NCBI RefSeq assembly: GCF_018403265.1
Contig: NZ_BOSI01000002.1
Location: 682,001 to 746,000, forward strand
From: Paenibacillus sp. J31TS4
Lineage (GTDB): Bacteria; Bacillota; Bacilli; Paenibacillales; NBRC-103111
Length of the DNA: 64,000 nt
Direction: 5' to 3'
The notes beneath the pieces are model-generated. The model saw only the letters and a program-made list of their open reading frames with translations. It was not told where the DNA came from and did no database searches. Numbering within the stretch: position 1 is the stretch's first letter; the number at the start of each line of letters is the position of its first letter. A program made the translations under genes and the position numbers. This document shows, one piece after another, positions 35,574 through 46,259 of the stretch.

Positions 35574-36268
35574 AACCCGCACCCCGCTGGTCCCGAAGCT
35601 TCCGGTATGCCTACGAGGGCCTCAAACATGCGTTAGCGACGCAGCGGAACATGAAGTTCCACTTCGCTGCATCGCTGGTCGCTCTGCTGTCCGCCCTCTG
35701 GCTCCGGCTCGGCAAGCTGGAGATTCTGTTTCTGCTTGCGGCTATTACGCTCGTCATCGTGACCGAGCTGATCAATACGGCGGTAGAAAAAGCGGTTGAC
35801 CTGGCGATGCCTGACCGGCACCCTTTGGCGAAGATCGCCAAGGACGTGGCGGCGGGGGCGGTGCTGGTCGCCGCTCTTTTTGCAGCGGCGGTCGGCTCGA
35901 TCCTGTTCTACGAGCCGGTAGCCGGCCTCATCGCCGGAAGCGTCAAGCGCGAGGCCGCCTTGTCGGCGGCGGCCGTCTGGCTCTACCTCGCGCTTGTTCT
36001 CGTGACGCTCGTCCTCGCCGACACAAGATTCAGCGCGAAGCGTCGGCTCCGGCCGAGTCTGTGGACGGCGGCGGCCTTCTCGCTCGCGACTTTGATCGCG
36101 CTGCTGACGCCCGAGCCGCTGGCGGCTCTTCTCGCTTACAGTATGGCAGCGCTGTTCCTGGCGCAGCTGTTCCGCAGACGGACGCGGACGCTCCCGACGC
36201 TGTTGTTCGGCGCAGCGCTCGGCGCGATCCTGACCGCACTCGCTTATTGGCTTCATACGATTCTGTAA
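35570..36268 (+). CDS. dgkA: DgkA undecaprenol/diacylglycerol kinase with membrane extension
   Basis: The first 125 residues are a normal small membrane kinase: [11 protein letters not shown], then [17 protein letters not shown] and [16 protein letters not shown], the catalytic helix signatures. Gram-positive members phosphorylate undecaprenol for wall recycling. The protein is 232 residues, about 100 longer than the family core; the extra part adds about three or four hydrophobic segments. I looked for PAP2 phosphatase motifs (PSGH and the H/D motif) in it and found none. The GTG start overlaps the ybeY stop. The cytidine deaminase gene found after dgkA in B. subtilis is missing. Confidence 0.9.
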   Translation: MKPAPRWSRSFRYAYEGLKHALATQRNMKFHFAASLVALLSALWLRLGKLEILFLLAAITLVIVTELINTAVEKAVDLAMPDRHPLAKIAKDVAAGAVLVAALFAAAVGSILFYEPVAGLIAGSVKREAALSAAAVWLYLALVLVTLVLADTRFSAKRRLRPSLWTAAAFSLATLIALLTPEPLAALLAYSMAALFLAQLFRRRTRTLPTLLFGAALGAILTALAYWLHTIL

Positions 36269-36273
36269 ACAGG

Positions 36274-36337
36274 GGACAGCGGCACCGAGCTTCGGACGGA
36301 TCGGTCAGCTCCCGACCGAACCTCGGTGCTGCTGTCC
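36274..36337 (+). terminator. Two-tier hairpin between dgkA and era
   Basis: A 16-bp outer stem, GGACAGCGGCACCGAG (36274-36289) with CTCGGTGCTGCTGTCC (36322-36337), one G-U pair. An inner hairpin TCGGTC/GACCGA (36301-36306, 36314-36319) sits in the loop. It is followed by GCATTTTC. It may end or reduce transcription before era. Confidence 0.65.
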
Positions 36338-36399
36338 GCATTTTCCCGTCTGGGCTTGACGCCCGGGCGGAGGACCCTATCCATGAACGGAGGAACAGC

Positions 36400-37299
36400 A
36401 TGAGCAAACCCCCATTCCGCTCCGGCTTCGTCGCGATTATCGGCCGCCCGAATGTCGGCAAGTCGACGCTGATGAACCAGGTGATCGGCCAAAAGATCGC
36501 GATCATGTCGGACAAGCCCCAAACCACCCGCAACAAAATTCACGGCGTCTATACGACCGAGGACTATCAAATTGTCTTCCTCGATACGCCGGGGATTCAC
36601 AAGCCCCAGTCCAAGCTTGGGGATTATATGATGAAAGTGGCCGAGGGTACGCTGAACGAGGTAGAGGCGATCCTCTTCCTCGTCGATGTCGCCGAAGGGC
36701 TCGGCGGCGGCGACCGCTTCATCATCGAACGGCTCAAAAGGGTCAAGACGCCGGTCATTCTTGTGCTGAACAAGATCGACCAGGTTCATCCCGAGGCGCT
36801 CCTGCCGATCATCGCATCGTACAAGGAATTGTACGACTTCGCGCAGATCGTTCCGGTGTCGGCGCTGAACGGCAGCAACGTCACAACGCTGCTCGAGCAG
36901 ACGGCCAACTATTTGCCCGAGGGACCGCAGTATTATCCGGCCGATCAGGTAACCGACCACCCCGAGCAATTCGTATGCGCGGAGCTGATCCGGGAGAAGA
37001 TTCTGCACCTGACGCGCGAGGAGGTTCCCCACTCGATTGCCGTAGCGATCGAGGATATGCGCGTAGAGGAGAACGGCGTCGTGCGCATCTCGGCCGTTAT
37101 CTTCGTGGAGCGCGATTCCCAAAAGGGCATTATCATCGGCAAGAAGGGAGCCCTCCTGAAGGAGGTCGGCCAGAAAGCGCGCGCCGATATCGAGACGCTG
37201 CTCGGCTCGAAATGCTTCCTCGAATTGTGGGTAAAGGTTAAGAAGGATTGGCGCAACCAGGAGCGGACGCTCAAAGACCTGGGATTCCGGCACGACTAA
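36400..37299 (+). CDS. era: Era, ribosome-assembly GTPase
   Basis: A 299-residue Era. G1 is G15-RPNVGKS22, G2 and the switch lie in TTRNKIHG, G3 is DTPGIH, and G4 is NKID. The C-terminal KH domain (about 205-285) has the GxxG signature [12 protein letters not shown]. It binds the 3' end of 16S rRNA during 30S maturation, matching YbeY upstream. The ATG follows CGGAGGAACAGC. A large hairpin separates it from dgkA. Confidence 0.97.
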   Translation: MSKPPFRSGFVAIIGRPNVGKSTLMNQVIGQKIAIMSDKPQTTRNKIHGVYTTEDYQIVFLDTPGIHKPQSKLGDYMMKVAEGTLNEVEAILFLVDVAEGLGGGDRFIIERLKRVKTPVILVLNKIDQVHPEALLPIIASYKELYDFAQIVPVSALNGSNVTTLLEQTANYLPEGPQYYPADQVTDHPEQFVCAELIREKILHLTREEVPHSIAVAIEDMRVEENGVVRISAVIFVERDSQKGIIIGKKGALLKEVGQKARADIETLLGSKCFLELWVKVKKDWRNQERTLKDLGFRHD

Positions 37300-37419
37300 C
37301 GGCGGCGGCTCGGCCGCATAACCGCCCACCGGCTCCCAGCAATTGCATAGCATACGGCGAGGCTTCCGGTTCCATCCTAACCGTTAAGGATCCAATCTTT
37401 CTCTGGGAGGCGCTGGCTG

Positions 37420-37563
37420 ATGAAGGAGTTTTTTTGGGACTATTTCAGACGGACCGGAACGATCGACGCGTATATGCATTACCGGGAGACCGACGATTGG
37501 GCAGGCGAGGAAGAAGAGGACGCAGCAGAGGAACCCAATCCCGGCTGGGAGATGGAAATCTGA
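37420..37563 (+). CDS. yqzL: YqzL-family small protein
   Basis: A 47-residue protein starting MKEFFWDYFRRTGTIDAYMHY and ending in an acidic tail (GEEEEDAAEEPNPGWEMEI). The aromatic N-terminus, acidic C-terminus and place between era and recO match YqzL of B. subtilis, also about 47 residues and of unknown function. The ATG at 37420 has GGGAGG nine bases upstream. It is short enough to be missed by automatic callers. Confidence 0.88.
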   Translation: MKEFFWDYFRRTGTIDAYMHYRETDDWAGEEEEDAAEEPNPGWEMEI

Positions 37564-37633
37564 CAAGCAAGCAGCACGGATGGGCCGCCGGGCGAGGCGG
37601 CTTCGGCTGGATCGATGGGAGAGGATGCCGCCG

Positions 37634-38380
37634 ATGCTATACCGATGGGAAGGCATAGTTATCCGGACTACGGATTACGGGGAGGGACACAAGATCCTGA
37701 CCCTCTATACAAAACAGGCAGGCAAACAAGGCGTCATCGTCCGCGGCGCCAAAAAGGTCAAAAGCCGGCATACCGCCATTGCGCAGCTGTTTACGCATGG
37801 CGATTTTGCCGTGTTCAAGGGGCAGTCGCTCGCCTCCCTCAATCATGGAGAAATCATTGAGGCGCACCGGGGACTGCGCGAGGATCTGCATAAGGCGGCG
37901 CACGCCTCCTATCTGGCCGAGATGATGGACCGACTCATGCCGGATGGAGAACCGGACGAGCGGATGTTCGAGCAGCTCAATGCCGGTCTCACCGCCATGG
38001 AGGAAGGCAAGGATCCGGCGATCGTTAACCACATTATGGAGATGAAGCTGCTTGCGCTGTCGGGCTATTTGCCGCAGCTGGACGAATGCGTCTCCTGTGG
38101 ACGGACGGAAGGACCGTTTGCGTTCAGCGGTGCCCAGGGCGGGATTTTGTGCAAGGCATGCCGCTTCCGCGACCCGCAGGCGAAGCAGTTGCCAGAAGCG
38201 GTGCTTCGCCTGCTGCGCGTGTTTCAGCGGACCGATCTGCGCCGGCTCGGCCATGTCGAGGTGAAGCCGGAGACAAAGGCATGGCTCAAGGCCGTGATGA
38301 GAGACTTCATGGACCGGCATCTCGATATCCGCTGGAAGGCGAGAGGGTTTCTCGATCAATTGGAGAAATACGACCTATAG
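37634..38380 (+). CDS. recO: RecO, DNA repair and RecA-loading protein
   Basis: A 248-residue RecO: N-terminal OB-fold (1-80), helical domain and a zinc site formed by C152, C155, C173 and C176. It anneals SSB-coated strands and, with RecR, loads RecA at gaps. GGGAGAGG lies nine bases before the ATG at 37634; an ATG nine bases earlier touches that site. It is followed by the glyQS promoter and T-box. Confidence 0.95.
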   Translation: MLYRWEGIVIRTTDYGEGHKILTLYTKQAGKQGVIVRGAKKVKSRHTAIAQLFTHGDFAVFKGQSLASLNHGEIIEAHRGLREDLHKAAHASYLAEMMDRLMPDGEPDERMFEQLNAGLTAMEEGKDPAIVNHIMEMKLLALSGYLPQLDECVSCGRTEGPFAFSGAQGGILCKACRFRDPQAKQLPEAVLRLLRVFQRTDLRRLGHVEVKPETKAWLKAVMRDFMDRHLDIRWKARGFLDQLEKYDL

Positions 38381-38393
38381 CGCCGGCTTGTGA

Positions 38394-38422
38394 TTGACAT
38401 TCCGCGAGGGGTCTGCTAACAT
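38394..38422 (+). promoter_or_regulatory. SigA promoter of the glyQS T-box transcript
   Basis: TTGACA (38394-38399), 17 bp, TAACAT (38417-38422) with an extended TGC before the -10. It is 14 bp after the recO stop. Confidence 0.85.
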
Positions 38423-38454
38423 TTTGTAAGAAATTCTGTTCGACAATTCGATAG

Positions 38455-38672
38455 GAACGCTGCGATGGAGAAGAGTAAGCGGCCCAGCGGAAACGAAGCG
38501 AACCGGGGATGGTGCGAGCCCGGGATTCCAAGCCGGTGAAGTGGCGCTCCGGAGCGTAACACTGTGAAAAGTGGGCCGCCATGGTAACCCAAGGTGCGGC
38601 CAAGTAGGGTGGAACCGCGGGCACGATCCCGTCCCTATGTCCGCATGCCGGACAGGGACCGGGATTTTTTGT
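38455..38672 (+). ncRNA. Glycine T-box leader of glyQS
   Basis: Hallmarks in order: the stem I opening GATGGAGAAGAGTAAGCGG, the distal loop GATGGTGCGAGCCCGGG, a candidate specifier GGC (38543-38545) followed by a purine and CTCCGGAGC, and the T-box AGGGTGGAACCGCG (38606-38619) that pairs with the free CCA end. A terminator follows. Uncharged tRNA-Gly(GCC) should stabilise the antiterminator and allow glyQS expression. The specifier assignment is by pattern and should be checked by folding. Confidence 0.93.
38626..38670 (+). terminator. T-box regulated terminator
   Basis: ATCCCGTCCCT pairs with AGGGACCGGGAT (one bulge), followed by TTTTTT (38665-38670). Its 5' arm is adjacent to the T-box, so antiterminator and terminator exclude each other. 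Confidence 0.9.
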
Positions 38673-38720
38673 TGTCCCGCCGCCTGTTCATTTTACATAG
38701 AAGCAAGGAGGGGCATGTCC

Positions 38721-39603
<883 letters not shown>

Positions 39604-39611
<8 letters not shown>

Positions 39612-41679
39612 GGATCTGCTGCTGGAAATCGGAATGGAGGAAGTGCCGGCCCGGTTCGTCCGCGATGCCGTCCGCCAGCTCGTCGACAAGACAGAGAAAT
39701 GGCTGGCCGATTCCCGGATTGCCTTCGGCTCGGTTCACGGCTATGCGACCCCTCGCCGCCTGGCGGTGCTCGTGAAGGATATCGCCGAGAAACAGGAGGA
39801 CCTCGATCTCGAGGTGAAGGGACCGTCCCGCAAGATCGCCCTCGATGCGGAAGGCGGCTGGAGCAAAGCTGCTCTCGGCTTCGCTCGCAGCCAGGGCGTC
39901 GCGCCCGAGGATCTATTCTTCAAGGAGCTGGCGGGTGTCGAATACGTTCATGCCAAGAAGAACAACGCCGGCCAGGAGACCTCGTCTATTCTAACGGAGG
40001 GACTTGAAGGAATCATCCATTCTCTTACGTTTCCGAAGAATATGCGCTGGGGTACCCAGGAAATGAAATTCGTCCGCCCGATCCGCTGGCTCGTCGCCCT
40101 TTACGGCACGGAGGTAGTCTCGCTCACCGTAGCGGGCGTCGAGGCGGGACGGCAGAGCCAGGGTCACCGGTTTCTCGGTGCGCCGGTCGAGCTGCCGGAG
40201 CCGGCACTCTATGTCGACCGGCTTCGGGAGCAATACGTCTATGCGGATCCGGAAGAGCGGCAGGAGCTGATCCTGAAGCAGCTCCGCGAGCTGTCGGACG
40301 AGAAAGGCTGGACCATCGCCATCGCCGACGATCTGCTCGAGGAAGTAGTCTTCCTCGTGGAGTATCCGACCGCGCTGTACGGTTCGTTCCATCCTGACTT
40401 CCTCACCATTCCGCAGGAAGTGCTCATTACTTCGATGCGCGAGCATCAGCGGTATTTCCCGGTACTGGACGACGCAGGCAAGCTGCAGCCGTTCTTTGTA
40501 ACGGTGCGCAACGGCAACCGCGATTCGCTGGAGCAGGTAGCCCGAGGCAACGAGAAGGTGCTCCGAGCGCGGCTGTCGGACGCGAAGTTCTTCTATGAGG
40601 AGGACCAGAAGGGCTCTATTGACGGCTACCTGTCGCGGCTCGAGACCATCGTGTTCCACGAAGAGCTGGGGACGGTCGCCGACAAGGTGCGGCGCGTCAA
40701 GACGGTTGCCGCGCGCCTCGCTGATCTCGTCGGTGGGGATGCCGAGCTGCACGGACAGGTGGAACGGACGGCGGCCATTTGCAAATTCGACCTTGTCACC
40801 CAGATGGTGTACGAATTTCCGGAGCTGCAGGGTGTGATGGGTCAGGACTACGCGAGGAAATTCGGGGAAAGCGAGGCAGTTGCGAATGCGATCTTCGAGC
40901 ATTACCAGCCCCGCTTCTCGGCAGACGCCTCCCCGGCTTCGCTGACCGGCGCGCTCGTCAGCATGGCGGACAAGATCGATACGATAGCCGCCTGCATCGG
41001 CATCGGCATCGTGCCGACCGGCTCGCAGGATCCGTATGCGCTGCGGCGGCAGGCCGCAGGCATCGTGCAGATTCTGCTCGACCACCAGCTTCCGGTCCAG
41101 TTGTCGGATCTGTTCGGTATCGCACTCGACGTGCTCGGGCAAGCGAATCTCCTTAAGAGCGGTGCGGACGATATCCGCCACACGCTTATGGATTTCTTCG
41201 GTCTGCGGGTAAAAAATCTGCTCGCAGAGCGCGGCATGCGCTACGATGTCGTTGAAGCGGTAATGGCCGCGGGGTTCGACGATATCGCGTCGACTGTCCG
41301 CCGGGCCGAAGCGGTGACCGCATTCCTCGGCCATCCCGACTTCAAGGCGACGGTCGAATCGTTCAACCGGGTCGCCAATCTCGCCGCGAAGGCGGGAGAG
41401 GAGGAGGTGCGGGAAGCGCTGTTCGAGGACCCGGCGGAGGGAGAGCTTTGGCAGGCTTATCACATTGGAGCGGGCAAGGCGGAGTCTGCCTTCGTCGCAG
41501 GAAACGAGGCACAGGCGCTTGCCAGCCTGACGGAATGGAGGGAGCCGATTACCGTCTTCTTCGAGCGGGTCATGGTGATGGCCGAGAACGAGGACGTCCG
41601 GCATAACCGGCTTGCGCTGCTGCTCCGGCTGGCGAACGAGCTGCACCGGATTGCCGACTTCTCCAAGCTGGTCTGGTAG
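39604..41679 (+). CDS. glyS: Glycyl-tRNA synthetase beta subunit
   Basis: A 691-residue beta subunit, the usual length. It begins [17 protein letters not shown], has the HD-domain-like middle region ([22 protein letters not shown] type motif) and the C-terminal anticodon-binding DALR-like helical domain ([22 protein letters not shown]). It supplies tRNA recognition for GlyQ. AAGAAAGGAGAGGTGTCC precedes the ATG. Confidence 0.97.
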
Positions 41680-41724
41680 CGGCAGACCTTTCCTAGAGCG
41701 GAAACAAGCAGAGGAGGCAATGCT

Positions 41725-42543
41725 ATGAACGACAACATGCGGTCTCCGGCCGTCTTCGTCGTCTCGGACTCGGCCGGCGATACCGCCGAGTCCGTCGTAA
41801 AGGCGGCGATCGTCCAGTTCTCGCCCATCAAGATCGAGATTCGCCGTCATACTTACGTGAACGATAGGCAGAGCATCGATATGATCGTCAAGGCGGCCAA
41901 GCAGGCCGCCGGGGTGATCGTCTTCACGCTCGTCATTCCGGAGCTCCGGGATTACCTGCTTGAGCAGACCGTGATCCATCAGGTGGTAACGATCGATCTG
42001 CTCGGCCCTATTATCGGCAGCCTGGAGAATGTGCTTCATCAACCGGCCCGCCATCAGCCGGGAATGATCCATCACCTGGACGAGGACTATTTCCGGAAGG
42101 TGGAGGCGATCGAATTCGCCGTCAAGTACGACGACGGGAAGGACGCGCGGGGCATTCACAAGTCCGATATTGTCCTCGTCGGCGTCTCGCGGACGTCCAA
42201 GACGCCGCTGTCGATGTATCTGGCAAACAAAAAATTCAAGGTGGCCAACGTTCCTCTCGTGCCTGAGCTCAAGGCGCCGGACGAGCTGTTTACGGTCGCG
42301 CGGAGCAAGATTATCGGCCTGACGATCAGCCCGGACAAGCTGAATATGATCCGCAAGGAAAGGCTGCGGGCGCTCGGCCTGGCCGATAACGCCAGCTATG
42401 CCAACGTTAACCGGATCAATCAGGAGCTCGCTTATTCGGAGACGATTATGAAACGACTCGGCTGCGTCGTCATCGATGTGTCCAACAAGGCCGTCGAAGA
42501 GACCGCGAGCCAGATTCAGGACATCATGCGGAGCCGGAAGTAG
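41725..42543 (+). CDS. yqfL: Pyruvate phosphate dikinase regulatory protein (DUF299)
   Basis: A 272-residue bifunctional serine/threonine kinase and phosphorylase of the PPDK/PEP-synthase regulatory family. The conserved opening VFVVSDSAGDTAESVVKAA, the P-loop-like GVSRTSKTPLSMYLA (about 153-167) and the late LGCVVIDVSNKAVEE are present. It would inactivate its dikinase by ADP-dependent phosphorylation and reactivate it with phosphate. The transcriptional repressor ccpN that precedes yqfL in B. subtilis is absent. GAGGAGG precedes the ATG. Confidence 0.93.
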   Translation: MNDNMRSPAVFVVSDSAGDTAESVVKAAIVQFSPIKIEIRRHTYVNDRQSIDMIVKAAKQAAGVIVFTLVIPELRDYLLEQTVIHQVVTIDLLGPIIGSLENVLHQPARHQPGMIHHLDEDYFRKVEAIEFAVKYDDGKDARGIHKSDIVLVGVSRTSKTPLSMYLANKKFKVANVPLVPELKAPDELFTVARSKIIGLTISPDKLNMIRKERLRALGLADNASYANVNRINQELAYSETIMKRLGCVVIDVSNKAVEETASQIQDIMRSRK

Positions 42544-42639
42544 CTTTTTTGGGTAAAAAGAAGGAATTTTGTCCGCTTAAGCGTATATATATTAAGACAT
42601 TCCAGACGGCAGCCTGCCGGAAGGAAGGAGGCGGACCGC

Positions 42640-43104
42640 CTGGGACGGACGCCGAAGATACTTGTGGACGCCGACGCGTGTCCCGTCAAACAAGAGATCA
42701 TCCAGACCGCCCGGCGATTCGGCATCGGGGTATGGATGGTCGCTTCCTATGCGCATCGGCTCGTGCCGGAGGAGGGCGTTGAGGTTTTTCAGGTCGACCC
42801 TTCCGATCAGTCAGCCGATCTTTTCCTTGCCAACCGGCTGCAGCCGGGAGACGTGCTCGTCACCCAGGATTTCGGCCTCGCGACCATCGGGCTTGCCAAG
42901 CGGGCGGTCGTGCTGTCGAACCGCGGCCAGGAGTATCGGGACGAGACGATCGATTTTCTTCTCGATACCCGCCACGCGCAGGCCAAGAAGCGCCGCGCAG
43001 GCAAACACACGAAGGGACCGAAGCCGTTCTCGGACGAGGATCGCGCGCGATTTCTACATTCTTTGACAAAAGTTTTGGGGGCAATGCAGGAAAAAACGCA
43101 GTAA
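42640..43104 (+). CDS. yqxD: YaiI/YqxD (DUF188) protein, probable CTG start
   Basis: A UPF0178 protein of about 154 residues, PIN-like fold, with the conserved KILVDADACPVKQEI beta strand and metal-site motif, later TQDFGLA and the C-terminal GKHTKGPKPF. No ATG, GTG or TTG lies upstream of the conserved DADACPVK in this frame back to a stop at 42541; the first is GTG 42664, inside the motif (giving V/M-D-A-D). The strong AAGGAGG (42625-42631) sits eight bases before CTG 42640, giving M-G-R-T-P-K-I-L-V-D. I therefore place the start at CTG; GTG 42664 is the alternative. Function is unknown; B. subtilis yqxD holds the same place before dnaG. Confidence 0.82.
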   Translation: MGRTPKILVDADACPVKQEIIQTARRFGIGVWMVASYAHRLVPEEGVEVFQVDPSDQSADLFLANRLQPGDVLVTQDFGLATIGLAKRAVVLSNRGQEYRDETIDFLLDTRHAQAKKRRAGKHTKGPKPFSDEDRARFLHSLTKVLGAMQEKTQ

Positions 43105-43147
43105 TAGCGAATAGTATTTACGTGTTAGCGAAACGAAGGTGACCGGT

Positions 43148-45007
43148 ATGGCATACGGACGTATTCCTGAGGAAGTCATCCAGGCCGTTCTCAAACACCA
43201 CGATATTGTCGATATCGTCGGGAAATATGTTCATTTGACCAAACAGGGCCATTACATGAAGGGGCTGTGCCCGTTCCATTCGGAAAAGACGCCGTCCTTC
43301 ACAGTGACGCCCGAGAAGCAGATCTACCACTGCTACGGCTGCCAAGCCGGAGGCAACGTGATCGGATTTCTCATGGAAATTGAGGGCTATACGTTCGTGG
43401 AGGCAGTGCGGGCGCTGGCGGAAGAAGCCGGCATGCCTGTCACGTGGGAAGCGGCTTCCGAGGAGAAGACCCAACAGCAGAAGGATGCAGCTGTCATGAT
43501 CGATGCTCATGAACTGGCGGCCAAGTGGTACCACCACGTCCTTCTCAATACGGAGCAGGGCAAGCCGGCGCTCGATTATCTCCGTTCCCGCGGAGTCGGA
43601 GACCGGATGATCGAGCAGTTCCAGCTCGGCTACGCGCCCCCGATGCGCGACAAGCTTTCTCAATTTCTGACGAGCCGCAAGTTTCCGTCCGAGCTGGTAG
43701 AGCGCGGAGGCCTGGTCGCCGTACGGGAAGGGAGCGGGCAGATGGACCGGTTCCGGGACCGGGTCATGTTCCCGCTCCACAACCACCGTGGTCAGGCGAT
43801 CGCATTTGCCGGACGGTCGCTCGGGGATATGCAGCCCAAATATTTGAACAGTCCCGAGACGCCGTTGTTCAACAAGAGCAGGCAGCTGTTCAATCTGCAT
43901 CGGGCGCGCGCCGATATTCGCAAGAGCGGACAGGCCGTGATGATGGAAGGCTTCATGGACGTCATCAAGGTGTGGGAAGCCGGCGTACAGAATGCGGTGG
44001 CCACGATGGGGACGGCGTTGACGGAGGAGCATGCCCACACGCTCAAGCGGATGGCGAATACCGTCACGGTGTGCTATGACGGAGACGATGCGGGGCAATC
44101 CGCTGCGTTCAAGAGCATTCCGATCCTGGAGAAGGCCGGGCTCCATGTCAAGGTAGCCGTTATCCCGGACCGGCTCGATCCCGACGAATACATCCGTTCG
44201 CGGGGCGGGGAGCGCTTCGTGCGCGAGGTGCTCGACGATGCGCTGCCATCGCTCAAGTTCAAGCTGGTCTACATCCGCCGCAATTTCAACCTGAAGGACG
44301 TTGACGAGAAGCTTCGTTATCTGGATACGGCGGTAAAGATGATCGCCGAGCTCACGCTCCCGATCGAACGGGAGCATTATCTCAAGGAACTGGTCGCAGA
44401 ATTTCCGCAATACGCCGATTCGCTGAGGCAGCAGCTCAATATGAGCCGCCAGGATGTTTTAAAAAAGCAGCAAACCGGGGATAATAACGAAAATCTGTGG
44501 AATAATGGAATTGGAATTGATCCGAGAAACGGCTCTGCTCCCGCTCCTGTTCTCCATCCTGCCTATCATAACGCGGAAGTCCGGCTGCTTGCGGCCATGA
44601 TGCACGATCGTGAGATTGCGGATTATGTCAGCCGCAAGTTGGGAGATCGGTTTAATATAGAAACGCACGCTGCACTGGCCGCTTATTTATACGCTTACTA
44701 CAGCCAGGGCAACGAAGCCGACGTCAGCCGCTATCTGGCCTCGCTGCAGGACGAGAAGCTGGAACGGCTGGCAAGCTCCATCGCCGTAAAAGAATCGATC
44801 CATGCTATCAATCCGGAAGTGATCGACGATTATATCCGGCAAATACTGAAGGTTCCTCACCAAAACGCGATCCGGGACAAGAAACAAGAGATGGTCCGGG
44901 CGGAGCGGGCGGGCGACGTGCTGCGCGCGGCCCAGATGGCGAGTGAGATTATCCTTCTGGAGAAGCAACTGAAATCATTGCAGGTTCTACCTTTAGAGGA
45001 GATTTAG
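43148..45007 (+). CDS. dnaG: DnaG primase
   Basis: A 619-residue primase. The CHC2 zinc-binding domain has C41, H44, C62 and C65; the catalytic TOPRIM core carries [15 protein letters not shown] and [11 protein letters not shown]; and the C-terminal helicase-binding domain (about 470-619) is present after a Gln/Asn-rich linker. It makes the RNA primers of lagging-strand replication. ATG 43148 has AAGGTGA five bases upstream; GTG 43139 overlaps that site. It is followed 20 bp later by sigA, forming the classic dnaG-sigA unit. Confidence 0.97.
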   Translation: MAYGRIPEEVIQAVLKHHDIVDIVGKYVHLTKQGHYMKGLCPFHSEKTPSFTVTPEKQIYHCYGCQAGGNVIGFLMEIEGYTFVEAVRALAEEAGMPVTWEAASEEKTQQQKDAAVMIDAHELAAKWYHHVLLNTEQGKPALDYLRSRGVGDRMIEQFQLGYAPPMRDKLSQFLTSRKFPSELVERGGLVAVREGSGQMDRFRDRVMFPLHNHRGQAIAFAGRSLGDMQPKYLNSPETPLFNKSRQLFNLHRARADIRKSGQAVMMEGFMDVIKVWEAGVQNAVATMGTALTEEHAHTLKRMANTVTVCYDGDDAGQSAAFKSIPILEKAGLHVKVAVIPDRLDPDEYIRSRGGERFVREVLDDALPSLKFKLVYIRRNFNLKDVDEKLRYLDTAVKMIAELTLPIEREHYLKELVAEFPQYADSLRQQLNMSRQDVLKKQQTGDNNENLWNNGIGIDPRNGSAPAPVLHPAYHNAEVRLLAAMMHDREIADYVSRKLGDRFNIETHAALAAYLYAYYSQGNEADVSRYLASLQDEKLERLASSIAVKESIHAINPEVIDDYIRQILKVPHQNAIRDKKQEMVRAERAGDVLRAAQMASEIILLEKQLKSLQVLPLEEI

Positions 45008-45027
45008 GTAGGAGGGAGTTAATCACG

Positions 45028-46146
45028 ATGGCGAATGAACACCATACGGAGCTAGAAACCGAGCTGACCCTGGATCAGGTGAAAGAGCAGCTTATCGAGA
45101 TTGGGAAGAAGCGGTCCTCGCTCACATACAAAGAGATCATGGAGCGGTTGTCTCCGTTTGACCAAGACCCGGAGCAAATCGACGAATTTTTCGAGCATCT
45201 GTCCGAGCTGGGCATCGATGTCGGCAACGAGTCGGAAGATATGCAGGGGGGCGGCGACGACCAGGAGAACGAGGAGGATTTCTCCTTCAGCGACGACCTG
45301 TCGCTGCCGCCTGGCATCAAGATCAACGACCCGGTACGCATGTACTTGAAGGAGATCGGACGGGTCCCGCTCTTGTCGGCAGAGGACGAAGTGCAGCTTG
45401 CGAAGCGGATCGAGCAGGGAGACGAGGAGGCGAAGCGCCGGCTCGCCGAAGCGAACCTGCGGCTCGTCGTCAGCATCGCCAAGCGCTACGTCGGACGGGG
45501 CATGTTATTCCTTGACCTTATTCAGGAAGGCAATATGGGCCTCATTAAGGCGGTTGAGAAGTTCGACCAGTCCAAGGGCTTCAAGTTCAGCACCTACGCC
45601 ACCTGGTGGATCCGGCAGGCCATTACCCGCGCTATTGCGGACCAGGCGAGAACGATCCGGATTCCGGTACACATGGTCGAGACGATCAACAAGCTGATCC
45701 GCGTGTCGCGTCAGCTGCTGCAGGAGCTGGGCCGGGAGCCGAGCCCCGAAGAGATCGCCAAGGAAATGGACCTAAGCGTAGAGAAGGTCCGCGAGATTAT
45801 GAAGATCGCACAGGAGCCAGTCTCCCTCGAGACCCCGATCGGGGAAGAGGACGATTCGCATCTTGGGGACTTCATTGAGGATCAGGAGGCGCTCGCTCCG
45901 GCCGACGCGGCCGCTTACGAGCTTCTCAAGGAGCAGCTCGAGGACGTGCTCGACACGCTGACAGAACGAGAGGAGAACGTGCTCAGACTGCGGTTCGGCC
46001 TCGATGACGGGCGCACCCGGACTTTGGAGGAAGTAGGCAAGGTATTCGGAGTGACCAGAGAGCGGATTCGGCAAATCGAAGCCAAGGCGCTGCGCAAGCT
46101 GCGGCACCCCAGCCGTTCCAAGCGTTTGAAAGACTTTCTTGAATAG
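45028..46146 (+). CDS. sigA: SigA, primary RNA polymerase sigma factor
   Basis: A 372-residue group 1 sigma factor. It has an acidic region 1.1 (1-85), region 1.2 [17 protein letters not shown], region 2 ([31 protein letters not shown]) for -10 binding and melting, region 3, and region 4.2 [20 protein letters not shown] for the -35. Length equals B. subtilis SigA. AGGAGGGAG precedes the ATG. Confidence 0.98.
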   Translation: MANEHHTELETELTLDQVKEQLIEIGKKRSSLTYKEIMERLSPFDQDPEQIDEFFEHLSELGIDVGNESEDMQGGGDDQENEEDFSFSDDLSLPPGIKINDPVRMYLKEIGRVPLLSAEDEVQLAKRIEQGDEEAKRRLAEANLRLVVSIAKRYVGRGMLFLDLIQEGNMGLIKAVEKFDQSKGFKFSTYATWWIRQAITRAIADQARTIRIPVHMVETINKLIRVSRQLLQELGREPSPEEIAKEMDLSVEKVREIMKIAQEPVSLETPIGEEDDSHLGDFIEDQEALAPADAAAYELLKEQLEDVLDTLTEREENVLRLRFGLDDGRTRTLEEVGKVFGVTRERIRQIEAKALRKLRHPSRSKRLKDFLE

Positions 46147-46154
46147 ATGTACGG

Positions 46155-46187
46155 ATGACCTTCTGCCTGCAGCAAGGTCATTTTTTT
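46155..46187 (+). terminator. Rho-independent terminator of dnaG-sigA
   Basis: ATGACCTT (46155-46162) pairs with AAGGTCAT (46174-46181), followed by seven Ts. Confidence 0.9.
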
Positions 46188-46259
46188 CGGCACTACAGGC
46201 AAGCCGGGTCCTGGCCGATAAAAATGGGATAAGGGCATAAACGGGAGGGAAACGACGGC

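Noticed and set aside
35945-36268. PAP2 phosphatase domain fused to DgkA
   Set aside because: The PSGH and histidine/aspartate motifs are not present in the extension.
43063-43068. Exact TTGACA near the end of yqxD as a dnaG promoter
   Set aside because: No -10 element occurs 16-18 bp downstream; the nearest AT-rich hexamer is more than 40 bp away.
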